Assembly: GCF_019237635.1 (NCBI RefSeq)
Contig: NZ_JAFAGS010000131.1
Coordinates: 1 to 51,313, forward strand
Source of the DNA: Pluralibacter sp.
GTDB taxonomy: Bacteria; Pseudomonadota; Gammaproteobacteria; Enterobacterales; Enterobacteriaceae
Length of the DNA stretch: 51,313 nucleotides
Reading direction: 5' to 3'
Made by a program: the position numbers and the translations under genes. The notes under the pieces are model-generated. The model saw nothing but the letters and a program-made list of their open reading frames with translations, did not search any database and was not told the DNA's origin. This document shows, one piece after another, positions 33,079 to 44,043 of this stretch (within the stretch, counting starts at the first letter, position 1; every line of letters starts with the position of its first letter).

Positions 33079-35727
33079 ATGACGAAGAAGCTTGGCCACG
33101 TTGTTTATCAAACTCACTGGGATAACGAGTGGTATTTCACGGACCGTGAGTCCCAGGTTCAGCTTGTATACCATATGCGTGAAACGCTTTCGATGCTGGA
33201 AAATGGGGCCGTTGATCATTTTCTGCTGGATGGGCAGACTGCCATTGTTGAAGATTATCTTTCTGTCTGTCCGGAGGACAGAAGCCGGATTGAAGCCTTA
33301 ATCAAGGCAAAGCATCTGTTTATTGGGCCATGGCACACACAGACAGAAACCTTTGCTGTCAGTGGCGAGGCGATGATCAACAACCTTCGTCTGGGGATTG
33401 AATACGCCAATAGCCTTGGCGGCTCTTCCATGGTGTCTTACCTGCCAGACAGCTTTGGTCATCCAGTAGATTTCCCGCAAATTTTTAACGGTGTCGGTAT
33501 CACCAAATTTTCATTCCGCCGTGGTATGGGCGACAAACATAAATTGCCGACAGAGTTTTTCTGGAATGGGCCGGGCAATAGCCGGGTGATTACCAATGTC
33601 CTGATCGATGGCTACGGTTGGTCTTATGATCCATTTTTTAGCGGAAAACTGCTGTCTAAAGATCTGGCATCTGAATGCAAAACAAACGCCATGACTCCGC
33701 TCGAGTTGATCGCCAGTAAGTCGCCGTTTGAAGAGTTCCTGCTGACCATGGGGAATGATCAAACACCAATCCGCCCTGATTTCAAAGAGAAGCTGGCTCA
33801 ATATAATGCCGAATCAGACGAATACCACTTCGTTGAGACGACCTTTGATCAATATTTTGAGCGTCTACAAGCCGTATGCGGAGACACCTTGCCGGTTTAT
33901 TACGGTGAATTCCTTGATACTCAGTACTCACGTGTACACAAGTCGATTAACTCAGTACGTTACGATATCAAACAGTTGCACGATAAAATCGAACGTCTGA
34001 TGACCTACAACGTACAACCGTTGATGGCAATTGCCGACAAACTCGGGTTGCCCTGGGAACAGGGTCTTATCGACGAAATCTGGCGTTTGCTTGCTCGTGC
34101 TCAGACACACAGTGTATGCACCAACACAGACCGAACCAATGCCCGGATATTTGAACGACTGAAAATGGCGCACGAACTTGCTGAAAGCACGCATGTTTAC
34201 ATGCTGCGCAAGTTGGCGCTGAGCTGTGATATTCCAGCCGGTCGTTCGCCGCTTATTGTACTCAATAGCCTACCAGAACACAGTAATCTGGTTGCCAGAT
34301 ATCGCGTATTCACTAAAGGTGAAGATTTCAGCCTTTGGTATAACAATGAGCAAGTACCGTATTGCGTGATTAATCAAAATCGTGACTATGGTGGCATCTG
34401 GCGTAAAGATGAAAGCCTTCATGAGAAAAATAAATACTATTTCTTAACTGAAATAGAAGTTGAGATTCATCTTCCTGCCTTTGGTTACAAGGTATTGGAA
34501 GTTGATGACAATATTGCATCTGATTGCCGAACTCTGCCGACGGTCACTCCCGATCAGGTTATCGAGAATGCCTTCTATAAAGTGGCGATGAAAGATGGTG
34601 CACTGGCGCTGACAGATTTACGTCTTGGCAAAACATTCACCAATATCCTGTCGTTTGAGAATGACGGTGATGCTGGTGATAACTATGATCACTGTCCACC
34701 AGAGCAGGATTGGTGCCTCGCGCTGGCTCTCGACAAAGCTGATGTGGATGTTGTGCTGCATTCCCACTCTCAGGTAATGACGCTGAGCGGGCAATGGCAA
34801 ATACCTGATAATCTTGAGAGCCGTGCTGAACAAAAAGCCGATCAAACGCTGCCGTTTGTGATTGAAATGGTACTCAAGAAGGGTTCTGAGCTTATCGGTC
34901 TGAATATCACGGTTGATAATAAGAGCAAGAACCATCGCCTGCGCATGCGGGTCAATAGCCAGATAGCGAGCCTGTTCTCCCGTGCGGGTACACCTTTCTT
35001 CGAGGTATCGCGCGAGACACAACCTGCTGAGTTGAAAGACTGGCGTGAGAAAGGATTCGTTGAAGAGCCTACAACCACGTCGCCGTTGCTGAACTATGTT
35101 TCATTGATAGGTGACGACCATTACATCAGCGTACTGACGCACGGTTGCAAAGAATACCAGGTCATTGGAGACGAGTTTGACACACTCGCCATCACGCTAT
35201 TCCGCAGTTGTGGACATTTTGGTTTACCTGATTTATCTCGCAGGCCAGGTCGTGCCAGCGGTTTGGCAGAAAAGATTATCCCAACGCCGGATAGCCAACT
35301 GCTGAAAACTCTGTCGTTTAATCTGGCACTGCATCTTGGTCAGTCATATCAGGCTAATGCAATTCGACATCATTATGTCAACTTCGCCAAGTTAGATGGT
35401 TATTACCACGAGCAGTTGCTATCGCGTACGGGTGAATTCAATATTAGTTATTTCCATACTAACCCATTGAATTTCAAAGTCCCGAACCATTTCAGTCTGT
35501 GTGAATTAACAGATTCCGAAGCGGCATTCAGCACTTTATTGAAAACTCGCGATGGTAATTATTTATTGAGAATGTACAACAGTACAGAAAGCACCATAAA
35601 GGTTGGTGAGCTACAGTCAGATAATGGTATGAGAGTCATATCCTCCGCCAATATGCTTGGACAAGAAGAAGATGGTGATATCTCAGTATTGACACCGGGT
35701 CAGATCAACTCTTACTTACTCAAGTAA
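33079..35727 (+). CDS. GH38 alpha-mannosidase (MngB-like)
   Basis: 882 aa, cytosolic (no signal peptide), near the size of E. coli MngB (877). The GH38 N-terminus VVYQTHWDNEWYF gives zinc ligands H13 and D15; SYLPDSFGHP gives the nucleophile D124; FIGPWHTQTETF and FLLDGQTAIVEDY are family motifs shared with MngB. It retains or hydrolyses alpha-mannosides, here probably a 6-phosphorylated product of the adjacent PTS, releasing mannose 6-phosphate. The segment that reads NGHDQ in MngB (from memory) reads MGNDQ here, so a metal ligand may differ. Start at 33079 is chosen from homology. A terminator hairpin follows. Confidence 0.9.
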   Translation: MTKKLGHVVYQTHWDNEWYFTDRESQVQLVYHMRETLSMLENGAVDHFLLDGQTAIVEDYLSVCPEDRSRIEALIKAKHLFIGPWHTQTETFAVSGEAMINNLRLGIEYANSLGGSSMVSYLPDSFGHPVDFPQIFNGVGITKFSFRRGMGDKHKLPTEFFWNGPGNSRVITNVLIDGYGWSYDPFFSGKLLSKDLASECKTNAMTPLELIASKSPFEEFLLTMGNDQTPIRPDFKEKLAQYNAESDEYHFVETTFDQYFERLQAVCGDTLPVYYGEFLDTQYSRVHKSINSVRYDIKQLHDKIERLMTYNVQPLMAIADKLGLPWEQGLIDEIWRLLARAQTHSVCTNTDRTNARIFERLKMAHELAESTHVYMLRKLALSCDIPAGRSPLIVLNSLPEHSNLVARYRVFTKGEDFSLWYNNEQVPYCVINQNRDYGGIWRKDESLHEKNKYYFLTEIEVEIHLPAFGYKVLEVDDNIASDCRTLPTVTPDQVIENAFYKVAMKDGALALTDLRLGKTFTNILSFENDGDAGDNYDHCPPEQDWCLALALDKADVDVVLHSHSQVMTLSGQWQIPDNLESRAEQKADQTLPFVIEMVLKKGSELIGLNITVDNKSKNHRLRMRVNSQIASLFSRAGTPFFEVSRETQPAELKDWREKGFVEEPTTTSPLLNYVSLIGDDHYISVLTHGCKEYQVIGDEFDTLAITLFRSCGHFGLPDLSRRPGRASGLAEKIIPTPDSQLLKTLSFNLALHLGQSYQANAIRHHYVNFAKLDGYYHEQLLSRTGEFNISYFHTNPLNFKVPNHFSLCELTDSEAAFSTLLKTRDGNYLLRMYNSTESTIKVGELQSDNGMRVISSANMLGQEEDGDISVLTPGQINSYLLK

Positions 35728-35736
35728 AAGCCATTA

Positions 35737-35760
35737 ATAGAGGAGGTGTGCCTCCTCTAT
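35737..35760 (+). terminator. hairpin after the mannosidase gene
   Basis: ATAGAGGAGG and CCTCCTCTAT form a perfect 10-bp stem with a TGTG loop nine bases past the stop. The T-run is weak, so the MFS gene downstream may still receive read-through. Confidence 0.65.
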
Positions 35761-35797
35761 ATCTGAACTATGTTTTATAAGTTTTATTGACGGCAAC

Positions 35798-38351
<2,554 letters not shown>

Positions 38352-38501
38352 TCACAAGCAATTCTGACGTTCTAAATTAACCAATAAACGCAGAGATAAT
38401 AAGGGGTTGTGGCGTCATTGAAACATGAGCCCCCCCTGCTTTGGCTACACTTGTACAAAACCGCCTTATAACAATAAATCTCAAAGAGAACAGGAGTTCT
38501 C

Positions 38502-39368
38502 ATGCCGTTGACAAAGACGCTTCCTCCACATTGCTCGCTCAGCCACGATGTAGCTGGAGTACCCCTGCTTTCTATTGATAATAACTATGCAAGGGCCCAA
38601 ATAAGCTTGTTTGGCGCCCAGGTGTTGAGCTACCAGCGCCACAATGCCAGCCCCTCTATCTGGCTGAGTGACAAGGCTGTGCTGGATGGCAGTAAACCTA
38701 TCCGGGGAGGGATTCCGATTTGCTGGCCCTGGTTTGGTCCTTCACCTTCCCGCGTTGGCTTGGGTAAACCTGCACACGGTTTTGCCCGTACCACCCTGTG
38801 GACTCTTGAAGATGTTTCAGAACACGAAGATAACACATTGGTGCATCTCTCACTGCGTGATAACGACGCGACTTATGCGCTCTGGCCCCATAGATTCGAA
38901 CTGGAGCTTGATGTGTTGGTTGGCCAATCACTCTCACTGGTACTGAACACCCGCAACACCGGCAATACTCCTATTATCTACAATGCGGCTCTGCATTCCT
39001 ATTTACAAATCAGCGCCCCCGAGAACGTCAGCGTGACTGGGCTAGGGGAGCCTTACACCGGTATTTTAATTCCTCAGAAAGGGCAACAACTGGGGGCTTT
39101 GGAGTTGAATGGTGCCATAGATCGTATCTATCACCAGCCAGAAGATAGGGTCATCGTCAACGATGGTAAGCGCTGCATTCAGGTGGTAAATGGCAACAAT
39201 GACAGTGTGGTCGTCTGGACCCCCTGGCTTGAAGGTGCGCGCGCTATGGCTGATATGGCCGACGATGGTTATCACACCATGCTTTGCATCGAGGCCGCGA
39301 TTACTGATGACGCGGGTGTGACGGTAGTTCCAGGTGATGAGCACATCCTGACCACTTTGATAAGATGA
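38502..39368 (+). CDS. D-hexose-6-phosphate mutarotase (YeaD-like)
   Basis: 288-aa aldose-1-epimerase-fold protein of the YeaD group. GGIPICWPWFGPS (res. ~68-80), KPAHGFARTTLW and ALHSYLQIS carry the catalytic His residues; VVVWTPW and MLCIEAA contain the catalytic Glu region. It interconverts alpha and beta anomers of hexose 6-phosphates, matching the anomer made by GH38 hydrolysis to that used by the isomerase. AGGAG precedes the ATG. Last gene of the sugar cluster. Confidence 0.87.
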   Translation: MPLTKTLPPHCSLSHDVAGVPLLSIDNNYARAQISLFGAQVLSYQRHNASPSIWLSDKAVLDGSKPIRGGIPICWPWFGPSPSRVGLGKPAHGFARTTLWTLEDVSEHEDNTLVHLSLRDNDATYALWPHRFELELDVLVGQSLSLVLNTRNTGNTPIIYNAALHSYLQISAPENVSVTGLGEPYTGILIPQKGQQLGALELNGAIDRIYHQPEDRVIVNDGKRCIQVVNGNNDSVVVWTPWLEGARAMADMADDGYHTMLCIEAAITDDAGVTVVPGDEHILTTLIR

Positions 39369-39419
39369 CTATGTTGTGTCTTTTAATTGCATAACCATTG
39401 ATAAAAGAGGCGGCCCAGA

Positions 39420-39596
39420 CTCACCATTTTTAGCCTTCTCCGTTGCGCCGCGACTTTCCATTCGCCGCAGTACATTCAGCAGAACCAGAGGCTTAATTTC
39501 GTTGACGGGCTACCGACCAATGTACGGAAAGATATCTTTATTAAACGCCTCCTGAATATTATAGGCATTGAATCGCCACGGATAATCTATACACTT
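39420..39596 (-). pseudogene. remnant of a P4-type tyrosine integrase
   Basis: On the minus strand the 257-base gap encodes an interrupted frame: YPWRFNAYNIQEAFNKDIF, PYIGR, a TAG stop, then PVNEIKPLVLLNVLRRMESR and GATEKAKN. This is the N-terminal arm-binding/core junction of P4-family phage integrases (typical form PYIG-x-x-P-V-x-E-I-K-P then LRR-x-E-x-R-G-A-x-E-x-A). The catalytic domain is absent. It marks a decayed integration event at the edge of the AT-rich islet. Confidence 0.75.
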
Positions 39597-39625
39597 CTGA
39601 CCAGTTGATTGAAGCGACAGAACCA

Positions 39626-40849
39626 TTATTCGTCTGATCGGACTAACTTGTTAAATGATAATTCCGGATATGTAACATTCAATACTTCCGTTGCAGAGTG
39701 ATAACCACCACCGACAAGAAAAGCAATAGCTGCTTTAGATAAAGACAGTTTATCATCATTATTTAGTCCGGGATACAGAAGCGTTGCTCCAACCATAATG
39801 CAGGCAGCGCTACCCGAAATTGAGGCTATTAATGGATTATCCGCATCAAAGGTACGGTTGATAAACGGGGATTTTACTTTACCACCATTCTTTACTTCAT
39901 TAATGAAAGTTCGAAACAACGGACGTTTTCTAACTAGCTCATCAATTTTAAGAAAGTGACGTTCTGCATCAGAGAGTGTTTTATACGTATTCTTATCAAG
40001 GATACCAATATCCTCCCTAACTTCTTCCGAAATGATGGCACTTCGACCTCTTATGGAAAACAATGCTTCAGGTTTGTATTTCTCGATAGCCGCTGTTATT
40101 TTTTCGCTAGTTACACCTTTCAATAATATACTATGCTCCTCAGGTGAGATTGACGCAATATCAATAACATATGCACCAAAAGTTTTGATCAGGAGTACTT
40201 TTTGGATAAAGCTTAAAGGTAGAGAGTTCTTATCAGAAAGTATTCTATTTATTTCTTCGATTCCGCCAGATATCTTGCCAAATTGACCGTTTCTACCGGT
40301 AACCCTGGTGAGATACTCATTAAATTTAACGCCAATATCACCTGCATTTTTCGAGTTAGCAAGGATACCATGCAAGCTATTGGAAATATGATTAATAACA
40401 TTAATAATCTCTTTAGGGTTACGAATTATTTTTGCAGCATATAGGCTTTCTGACTTAGCTTTTTCAATATCATTGAAATAAGTATCATGCCGTGCTTTTC
40501 CATAAAATTCCGCAGTATGTGCCGAATCAGCAGGGACTTTACCCGCTTTTCTATTTGAGACATCACCATAAAAATCATAAATATATTTTGCGTCAACTGG
40601 TGTTTTATTGTTCGCTGTTCCACCGCAAAATTCAACAGTATGAGGAGAAACGATAAAAGCCTCCTTGTAATTATTTAAGAGAACCCTAGAGTGCTTTACA
40701 TCCACTGGATGTGAAATCAATAATTTCTCAATAGAGTTACTGACAGATTTAAGCTTATTTGTTAAATCATTACTTCTATGTTTATGGACTAAAGTTTCGC
40801 CTGAAATCAACATGCCTTTACTTGTATTATTTCCAGAACAACGCAACAT
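39626..40849 (-). CDS. unknown 407-aa protein with repeated E/D-F-x-G motifs, effector-like
   Basis: 407 aa; I do not recognise the family. It has no signal peptide. Three similar motifs occur at 73-77 (EFCGG), 92-96 (DFYGD) and 114-118 (EFYGK), two preceded by H-T. A helical middle follows (about 125-300), and the C-terminal 70 residues have two hydrophobic stretches (ASISGSAACIMVGATLLYPG and KAAIAFLVGGGYHSATEV). The N-terminus is Ser/Asn/Lys-rich. GGGAGAGG precedes the ATG. The gene is much AT-richer than the flagellar and sugar genes and is flanked by an integrase remnant and an IS1 derivative. Composition and company (a zeta-type kinase across the IS) suggest a secreted effector or toxin; this is inference. 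Confidence 0.8.
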   Translation of the reverse strand: MLRCSGNNTSKGMLISGETLVHKHRSNDLTNKLKSVSNSIEKLLISHPVDVKHSRVLLNNYKEAFIVSPHTVEFCGGTANNKTPVDAKYIYDFYGDVSNRKAGKVPADSAHTAEFYGKARHDTYFNDIEKAKSESLYAAKIIRNPKEIINVINHISNSLHGILANSKNAGDIGVKFNEYLTRVTGRNGQFGKISGGIEEINRILSDKNSLPLSFIQKVLLIKTFGAYVIDIASISPEEHSILLKGVTSEKITAAIEKYKPEALFSIRGRSAIISEEVREDIGILDKNTYKTLSDAERHFLKIDELVRKRPLFRTFINEVKNGGKVKSPFINRTFDADNPLIASISGSAACIMVGATLLYPGLNNDDKLSLSKAAIAFLVGGGYHSATEVLNVTYPELSFNKLVRSDE

Positions 40850-40954
40850 ACCCTCTCCCTTAATGTGTAATGCGAGTAAATATGATAGAGTAATAAAATA
40901 AAAAACAAACTAAAAAAAGATAAATATCAAATTAAACAAAACAAGTAAACGATA

Positions 40955-41032
40955 GTAATGCATCTAATTAGTTGAATTGAGTTATAATGCCCGCTTTTGA
41001 GGTTTACTCATGGCCAGCGTTACCGTTCATTG
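40955..41032 (+). repeat. left copy of the 78-bp inverted repeat
   Basis: It begins GTAATGCATCTAATTAGTTG and ends within the insA start. It pairs with 41328-41405 with a single C/T mismatch. Confidence 0.92.
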
Positions 41033-41282
41033 TCCCCGTTGTCAGTCTACTCAGGTTTATCGTCATGGGAAAAAACCGAAAGGACATGAGCGATTCCGTT
41101 ACCGGGATTGCCACCGCGTGTTTCTGCTCACCTATACTTATGAAGCTCGCAAGCCCGGTATCAAAGAACAAATTACCGAAATGGCATTCAACGGTGCCGG
41201 TGTCCGGGATACCGCAAGGATGCTCAAAATCGGCATTAACACCGTCATTCGCACCTTAAAAAACTCGCGCCGAAGCGAATAA
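41010..41282 (+). CDS. insA: IS1 InsA-like regulator/frameshift partner
   Basis: 90 aa. InsA is the DNA-binding repressor of IS1 and the N-terminal half of the InsAB' transposase made by -1 frameshifting. MASVTVHCPRCQSTQVYRHG and the AFNGAGVRDTARMLKIGINT helix-turn-helix match the family. The zinc ribbon reads C-P-R-C but then R-F-R-Y-R-D-C, so the third Cys (normally C-x-x-C) is replaced by Tyr and metal binding may be impaired. The open frame also exists from 40987 in another frame and is ignored. With insB gone, the product could only act as a repressor. Confidence 0.85.
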   Translation: MASVTVHCPRCQSTQVYRHGKKPKGHERFRYRDCHRVFLLTYTYEARKPGIKEQITEMAFNGAGVRDTARMLKIGINTVIRTLKNSRRSE

Positions 41283-41327
41283 CATCCTCTCTTGAAAAAC
41301 ACATGTTCTACTAATTGGAATCATTAC

Positions 41328-41405
41328 CAATGAACGGTAACACTGGCCATGAGTAAACCTCAAAAGCGGGCATTATAACTCAATTCAACTAATTAGATGC
41401 ATTAC
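41328..41405 (-). repeat. right copy of the 78-bp inverted repeat
   Basis: Reverse complement of 40955-41032 with one mismatch; it contains the IS1-like left end and the first bases of insA in reverse orientation. Confidence 0.92.
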
Positions 41406-41561
41406 CGTTGAGTGATGTAACATCCAGTTTTTCCATGGAGGAGATAAAATATACAACTCAACTTCCATTACCAAGTTAACGGTTTCGTATTAATTATCAG
41501 TCTCGCAGTGGCCAGTTTTAGTTGACCACTACAGTTAAATATAGTGGTCACAGATATTTTA

Positions 41562-42536
41562 CTATCTCAACTCTGGGTTACTGTAATTTAAATTAAAATT
41601 AACAACTCTTGATAAGTTTTCAAATAACCCTACGCGACAACTCTGAGTATCTTTTCTTCCCGCCTCAATCGCCTTCACAATTTCTTCTGACGAAAAGCCG
41701 GAAAAAGACTTATAATACAAATGTCCATTTCTACCACTAACTATCACTTCATCCAAATTCGATGCCAATTCTTCAAACTTTGCCGGGTTAGTTAGGCTCT
41801 GATAGGCGTCCTCATGATATGTCGCAGGCGTTCTCCTTGCTCCTCCAGGCGTGTGCTCCCCAGAATTTATATTTTTTAATGCAGATTCATATCTTGAGAG
41901 TATCCCTATATTACTGGTAGCCTTATCGACAGCAAGAACAGTTAGCGAAACACGAAAACCGTTTTCTTTGCAGGCCTCAACCAGCTTAAGCATTTCTGCA
42001 TCACGACTATTTATAGACTCCTGAATTACCATATTGAGTCTATTATTGAGCCCATATTCCCTTAAACCATCGACCAGATAACGCGCCGCTTCCTTACAAC
42101 CAGGTACAGTGCCTGGATAACCCTTTGATGCTTCTTCTGTATATCTCGGTATGTACTTTTTGAGTTCATCATAGTCGATAATAAGACAATCACCTTCAAG
42201 TTTTGCCGAAATATTATGCGTAACCGTCGACTTTCCTGCCCCCATTTGACCGGTTATTATGTGCGTCACCGGATTTTCCTTTGGACTTGCATTTACAGCA
42301 AGCTTGTTTATAACCTCTGCAAGCAACAGTTTCTTTTCTTCATTATTTAGCGACTCTATTTCCCTAGGATCCTTTAAAACCGCCACTTGCCGAAGCTCAT
42401 GAAAGCTATTACTTCGATTAAATACAGACACGACCTTCTCAGACAGTTTATTCACGCGCTGATCCTGCGCTTCATTACTGTTAGAAACCGTTCTTGTTAA
42501 ATAATTAGAAGTAACGCCACCAGTCGAATAAATCAT
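41562..42536 (-). CDS. zeta-toxin-like kinase with N-terminal extension, no antitoxin seen
   Basis: 324 aa. Residues ~88-300 form a zeta/PezT-like P-loop kinase: ITGQMGAGKSTVTHNIS with Walker A at 96-104, IIDYDELKKYIP with the acidic catalytic pair at D121/D123, and LSRYESAL with a conserved Arg. Such enzymes phosphorylate UDP-N-acetyl sugars or, in the plant-pathogen effector AvrRxo1, NAD. The first ~85 residues are a Ser/Asn-rich extension, longer than in plasmid zeta toxins. No epsilon-type antitoxin ORF lies on either side. AAGGAT precedes the ATG. The gene is AT-rich. An effector or a polymorphic-toxin-like role is possible; I cannot see a secretion signal. Confidence 0.8.
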   Translation of the reverse strand: MIYSTGGVTSNYLTRTVSNSNEAQDQRVNKLSEKVVSVFNRSNSFHELRQVAVLKDPREIESLNNEEKKLLLAEVINKLAVNASPKENPVTHIITGQMGAGKSTVTHNISAKLEGDCLIIDYDELKKYIPRYTEEASKGYPGTVPGCKEAARYLVDGLREYGLNNRLNMVIQESINSRDAEMLKLVEACKENGFRVSLTVLAVDKATSNIGILSRYESALKNINSGEHTPGGARRTPATYHEDAYQSLTNPAKFEELASNLDEVIVSGRNGHLYYKSFSGFSSEEIVKAIEAGRKDTQSCRVGLFENLSRVVNFNLNYSNPELR

Positions 42537-42614
42537 TTAATAGTTATCCTTAATAACAATTAATGTTTTTTAATTCTATCAGAATTATTTTTTTGGTCTT
42601 TTAAAAATTGCTCA

Positions 42615-42824
42615 TTAAAGGTGACCGTAAGGATGGTTATGTCGCATTAAGATGCAGTCAGGCAACATGCTGTTTTTTCTGATGGGTAATAATTCCAATT
42701 TACTGGTCCATTTTTGCGGTAACATAAACGTTGCAAGGACACCAACGAACACAAAACAGCTGATGCTAATAATTATACATTCTTTTGCATCGCGCATAAT
42801 TTTTATAATAGTAATTAGATCCAT
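42615..42824 (-). pseudogene. fragment of a Wzz/FepE-type chain-length determinant
   Basis: The 69-aa frame begins MDLITIIKIMRDAKECIIIS and runs through a membrane helix to FMLPQKWTSKLELLP, the N-terminal pattern of Wzz/FepE proteins (membrane helix then P-Q-K-W-T-S). After this the sequence is unrelated and stops. In-frame codons continue upstream without a start codon up to a TAG. It is a broken copy; intact genes are ~330-370 aa. Confidence 0.6.
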
Positions 42825-42942
42825 GAATTTAACAGGAGATAGGCACCCAAAAGCCCCAGAAACAGAATATGACTCATGCTTATCTTTAATTTTGATTATC
42901 CTTACTGATGACTGATATTGGTACTAGCCGGTACCCCCGGGT

Positions 42943-42987
42943 GCCCACCTCCATAATGCAATCGATATTGCTTTCATGGAGGTGGGC
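42943..42987. terminator. nested palindrome downstream of the fimbrial operon
   Basis: GCCCACCTCCAT pairs with ATGGAGGTGGGC (12 bp), and within the loop GCAAT pairs with ATTGC. It lies 12 bases past the adhesin stop. It probably ends the fimbrial transcript; no T-run is seen on the minus strand. Confidence 0.6.
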
Positions 42988-42998
42988 CTGAATACTAT

Positions 42999-44030
42999 TT
43001 ATTGAATTGTAGCAGTGAGCACTGCACTTCCCTGTAACAGGCCTGCGGCAGCGACGTTAGTGGTTTTCAGCGTTGAGGTAACCATTAAATTACTACTACC
43101 TGAGGGGATATTGACGATGCCTGATGATGATGTATCAGAAATACCGCTGTTGCTGACAGTCAAAGAGGAATCCCAGCCATGCCCCAAACCCACTCCGACC
43201 CCGTCCGTGTATTTGTTAGTGGGTGGTGTCATGGCGGTTAGCGAGAGACTGACAGACGCCGGTTGATCGCAATTTACTGTCACCATAGCAGACTGCACAC
43301 TATTATTGGCCAACGCTATTGATTGTTGACCATGTGCGATAGTGATATCAGATGACGATATCAGTGAACATTTATTTAGTATGTTAATGTTGTAGGGAAT
43401 GTCGTCGAGTGTAGCGTAATTAAAGGCAAGGCTATCATTAAACTTCGTTATATCTGAAGCGTTAACACCAAAATATTCAGCAAATGCGAAGCGGATAGGA
43501 ATAGTTCCTGCCGATAATCCAACGGGAATATCTGATGCAGCAATAGTGATGTCGATATTCGGATATATGTAGTTGATGGGGTATGTCCTACCGACTGTGG
43601 AACACCCCCCCCATGTCTGGCCCGCATTGATTCCACCACGTCTGACCAAAATAGTGTACCCATTCATAGTCCCTGCATTGACGTATCCAACAGGTGTCGA
43701 TACTGTCAGTGGCACTGATTTTCCACCCACGTTGATTGAAGTAGAAATAAATACCCAAGAGTCTGATGAACCGAAATTCACCCAACCGTCGCTAGGTCTG
43801 CTGCAGCTTACGTATGCGACAGACATTGTGCCCGTGTTGAGCTGGTCAATTTGACCGCTAATGATGCCAAAAGCGTTCCCTGAATAATTCAGACTTCCCG
43901 TTGCGGATGTAGTGGTTTTCCACAGGTATGAATATGTATTTGCACTGTGTGCAGATGAAGAAAAAAAGACAGCAAGTGTGATGGGTCCCAGGTATTTAAA
44001 CAGGTTACGCATACTGGTTAAAATAGGCAC
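42999..44030 (-). CDS. two-domain fimbrial tip adhesin
   Basis: 343 aa, starting at GTG 44030 with AAAGGA nine bases upstream. A signal peptide (YLGPITLAVFFSSSAHSA) is followed by an N-terminal lectin-like domain (~30-210, with two Cys and aromatic-rich strands) and a C-terminal pilin domain (~215-343) that starts at C-S-L-I-S-S-S and ends LQGSAVLTATIQ. This FimH-like layout and last place in the operon indicate the receptor-binding tip. It is longer than MrpH (about 275 aa). The receptor cannot be inferred. Confidence 0.82.
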   Translation of the reverse strand: MPILTSMRNLFKYLGPITLAVFFSSSAHSANTYSYLWKTTTSATGSLNYSGNAFGIISGQIDQLNTGTMSVAYVSCSRPSDGWVNFGSSDSWVFISTSINVGGKSVPLTVSTPVGYVNAGTMNGYTILVRRGGINAGQTWGGCSTVGRTYPINYIYPNIDITIAASDIPVGLSAGTIPIRFAFAEYFGVNASDITKFNDSLAFNYATLDDIPYNINILNKCSLISSSDITIAHGQQSIALANNSVQSAMVTVNCDQPASVSLSLTAMTPPTNKYTDGVGVGLGHGWDSSLTVSNSGISDTSSSGIVNIPSGSSNLMVTSTLKTTNVAAAGLLQGSAVLTATIQ

Positions 44031-44043
44031 GTAAATTATTCCT

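Larger units (their letters stand above)
40955..41405. mobile_element. IS1-family derivative with inverted duplicate left ends, insA only
   Basis: The element starts with an IS1-like left end, insA promoter and insA. Shortly after the insA stop comes a 78-base inverted copy of its own left end (41328-41405 against 40955-41032, one mismatch). The rest of IS1, including insB with the DDE catalytic residues, is missing, although the A-rich frameshift site (TTAAAAAACTC near 41256) is retained. I see no matching target duplication at the two sides. It cannot transpose by itself but has matching ends that an IS1 transposase could act on. Confidence 0.8.

Noticed and set aside
39369-39625. tRNA gene as integration site for the integrase remnant
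   Set aside because: I could find no tRNA-like cloverleaf or att-type direct repeat in this gap.
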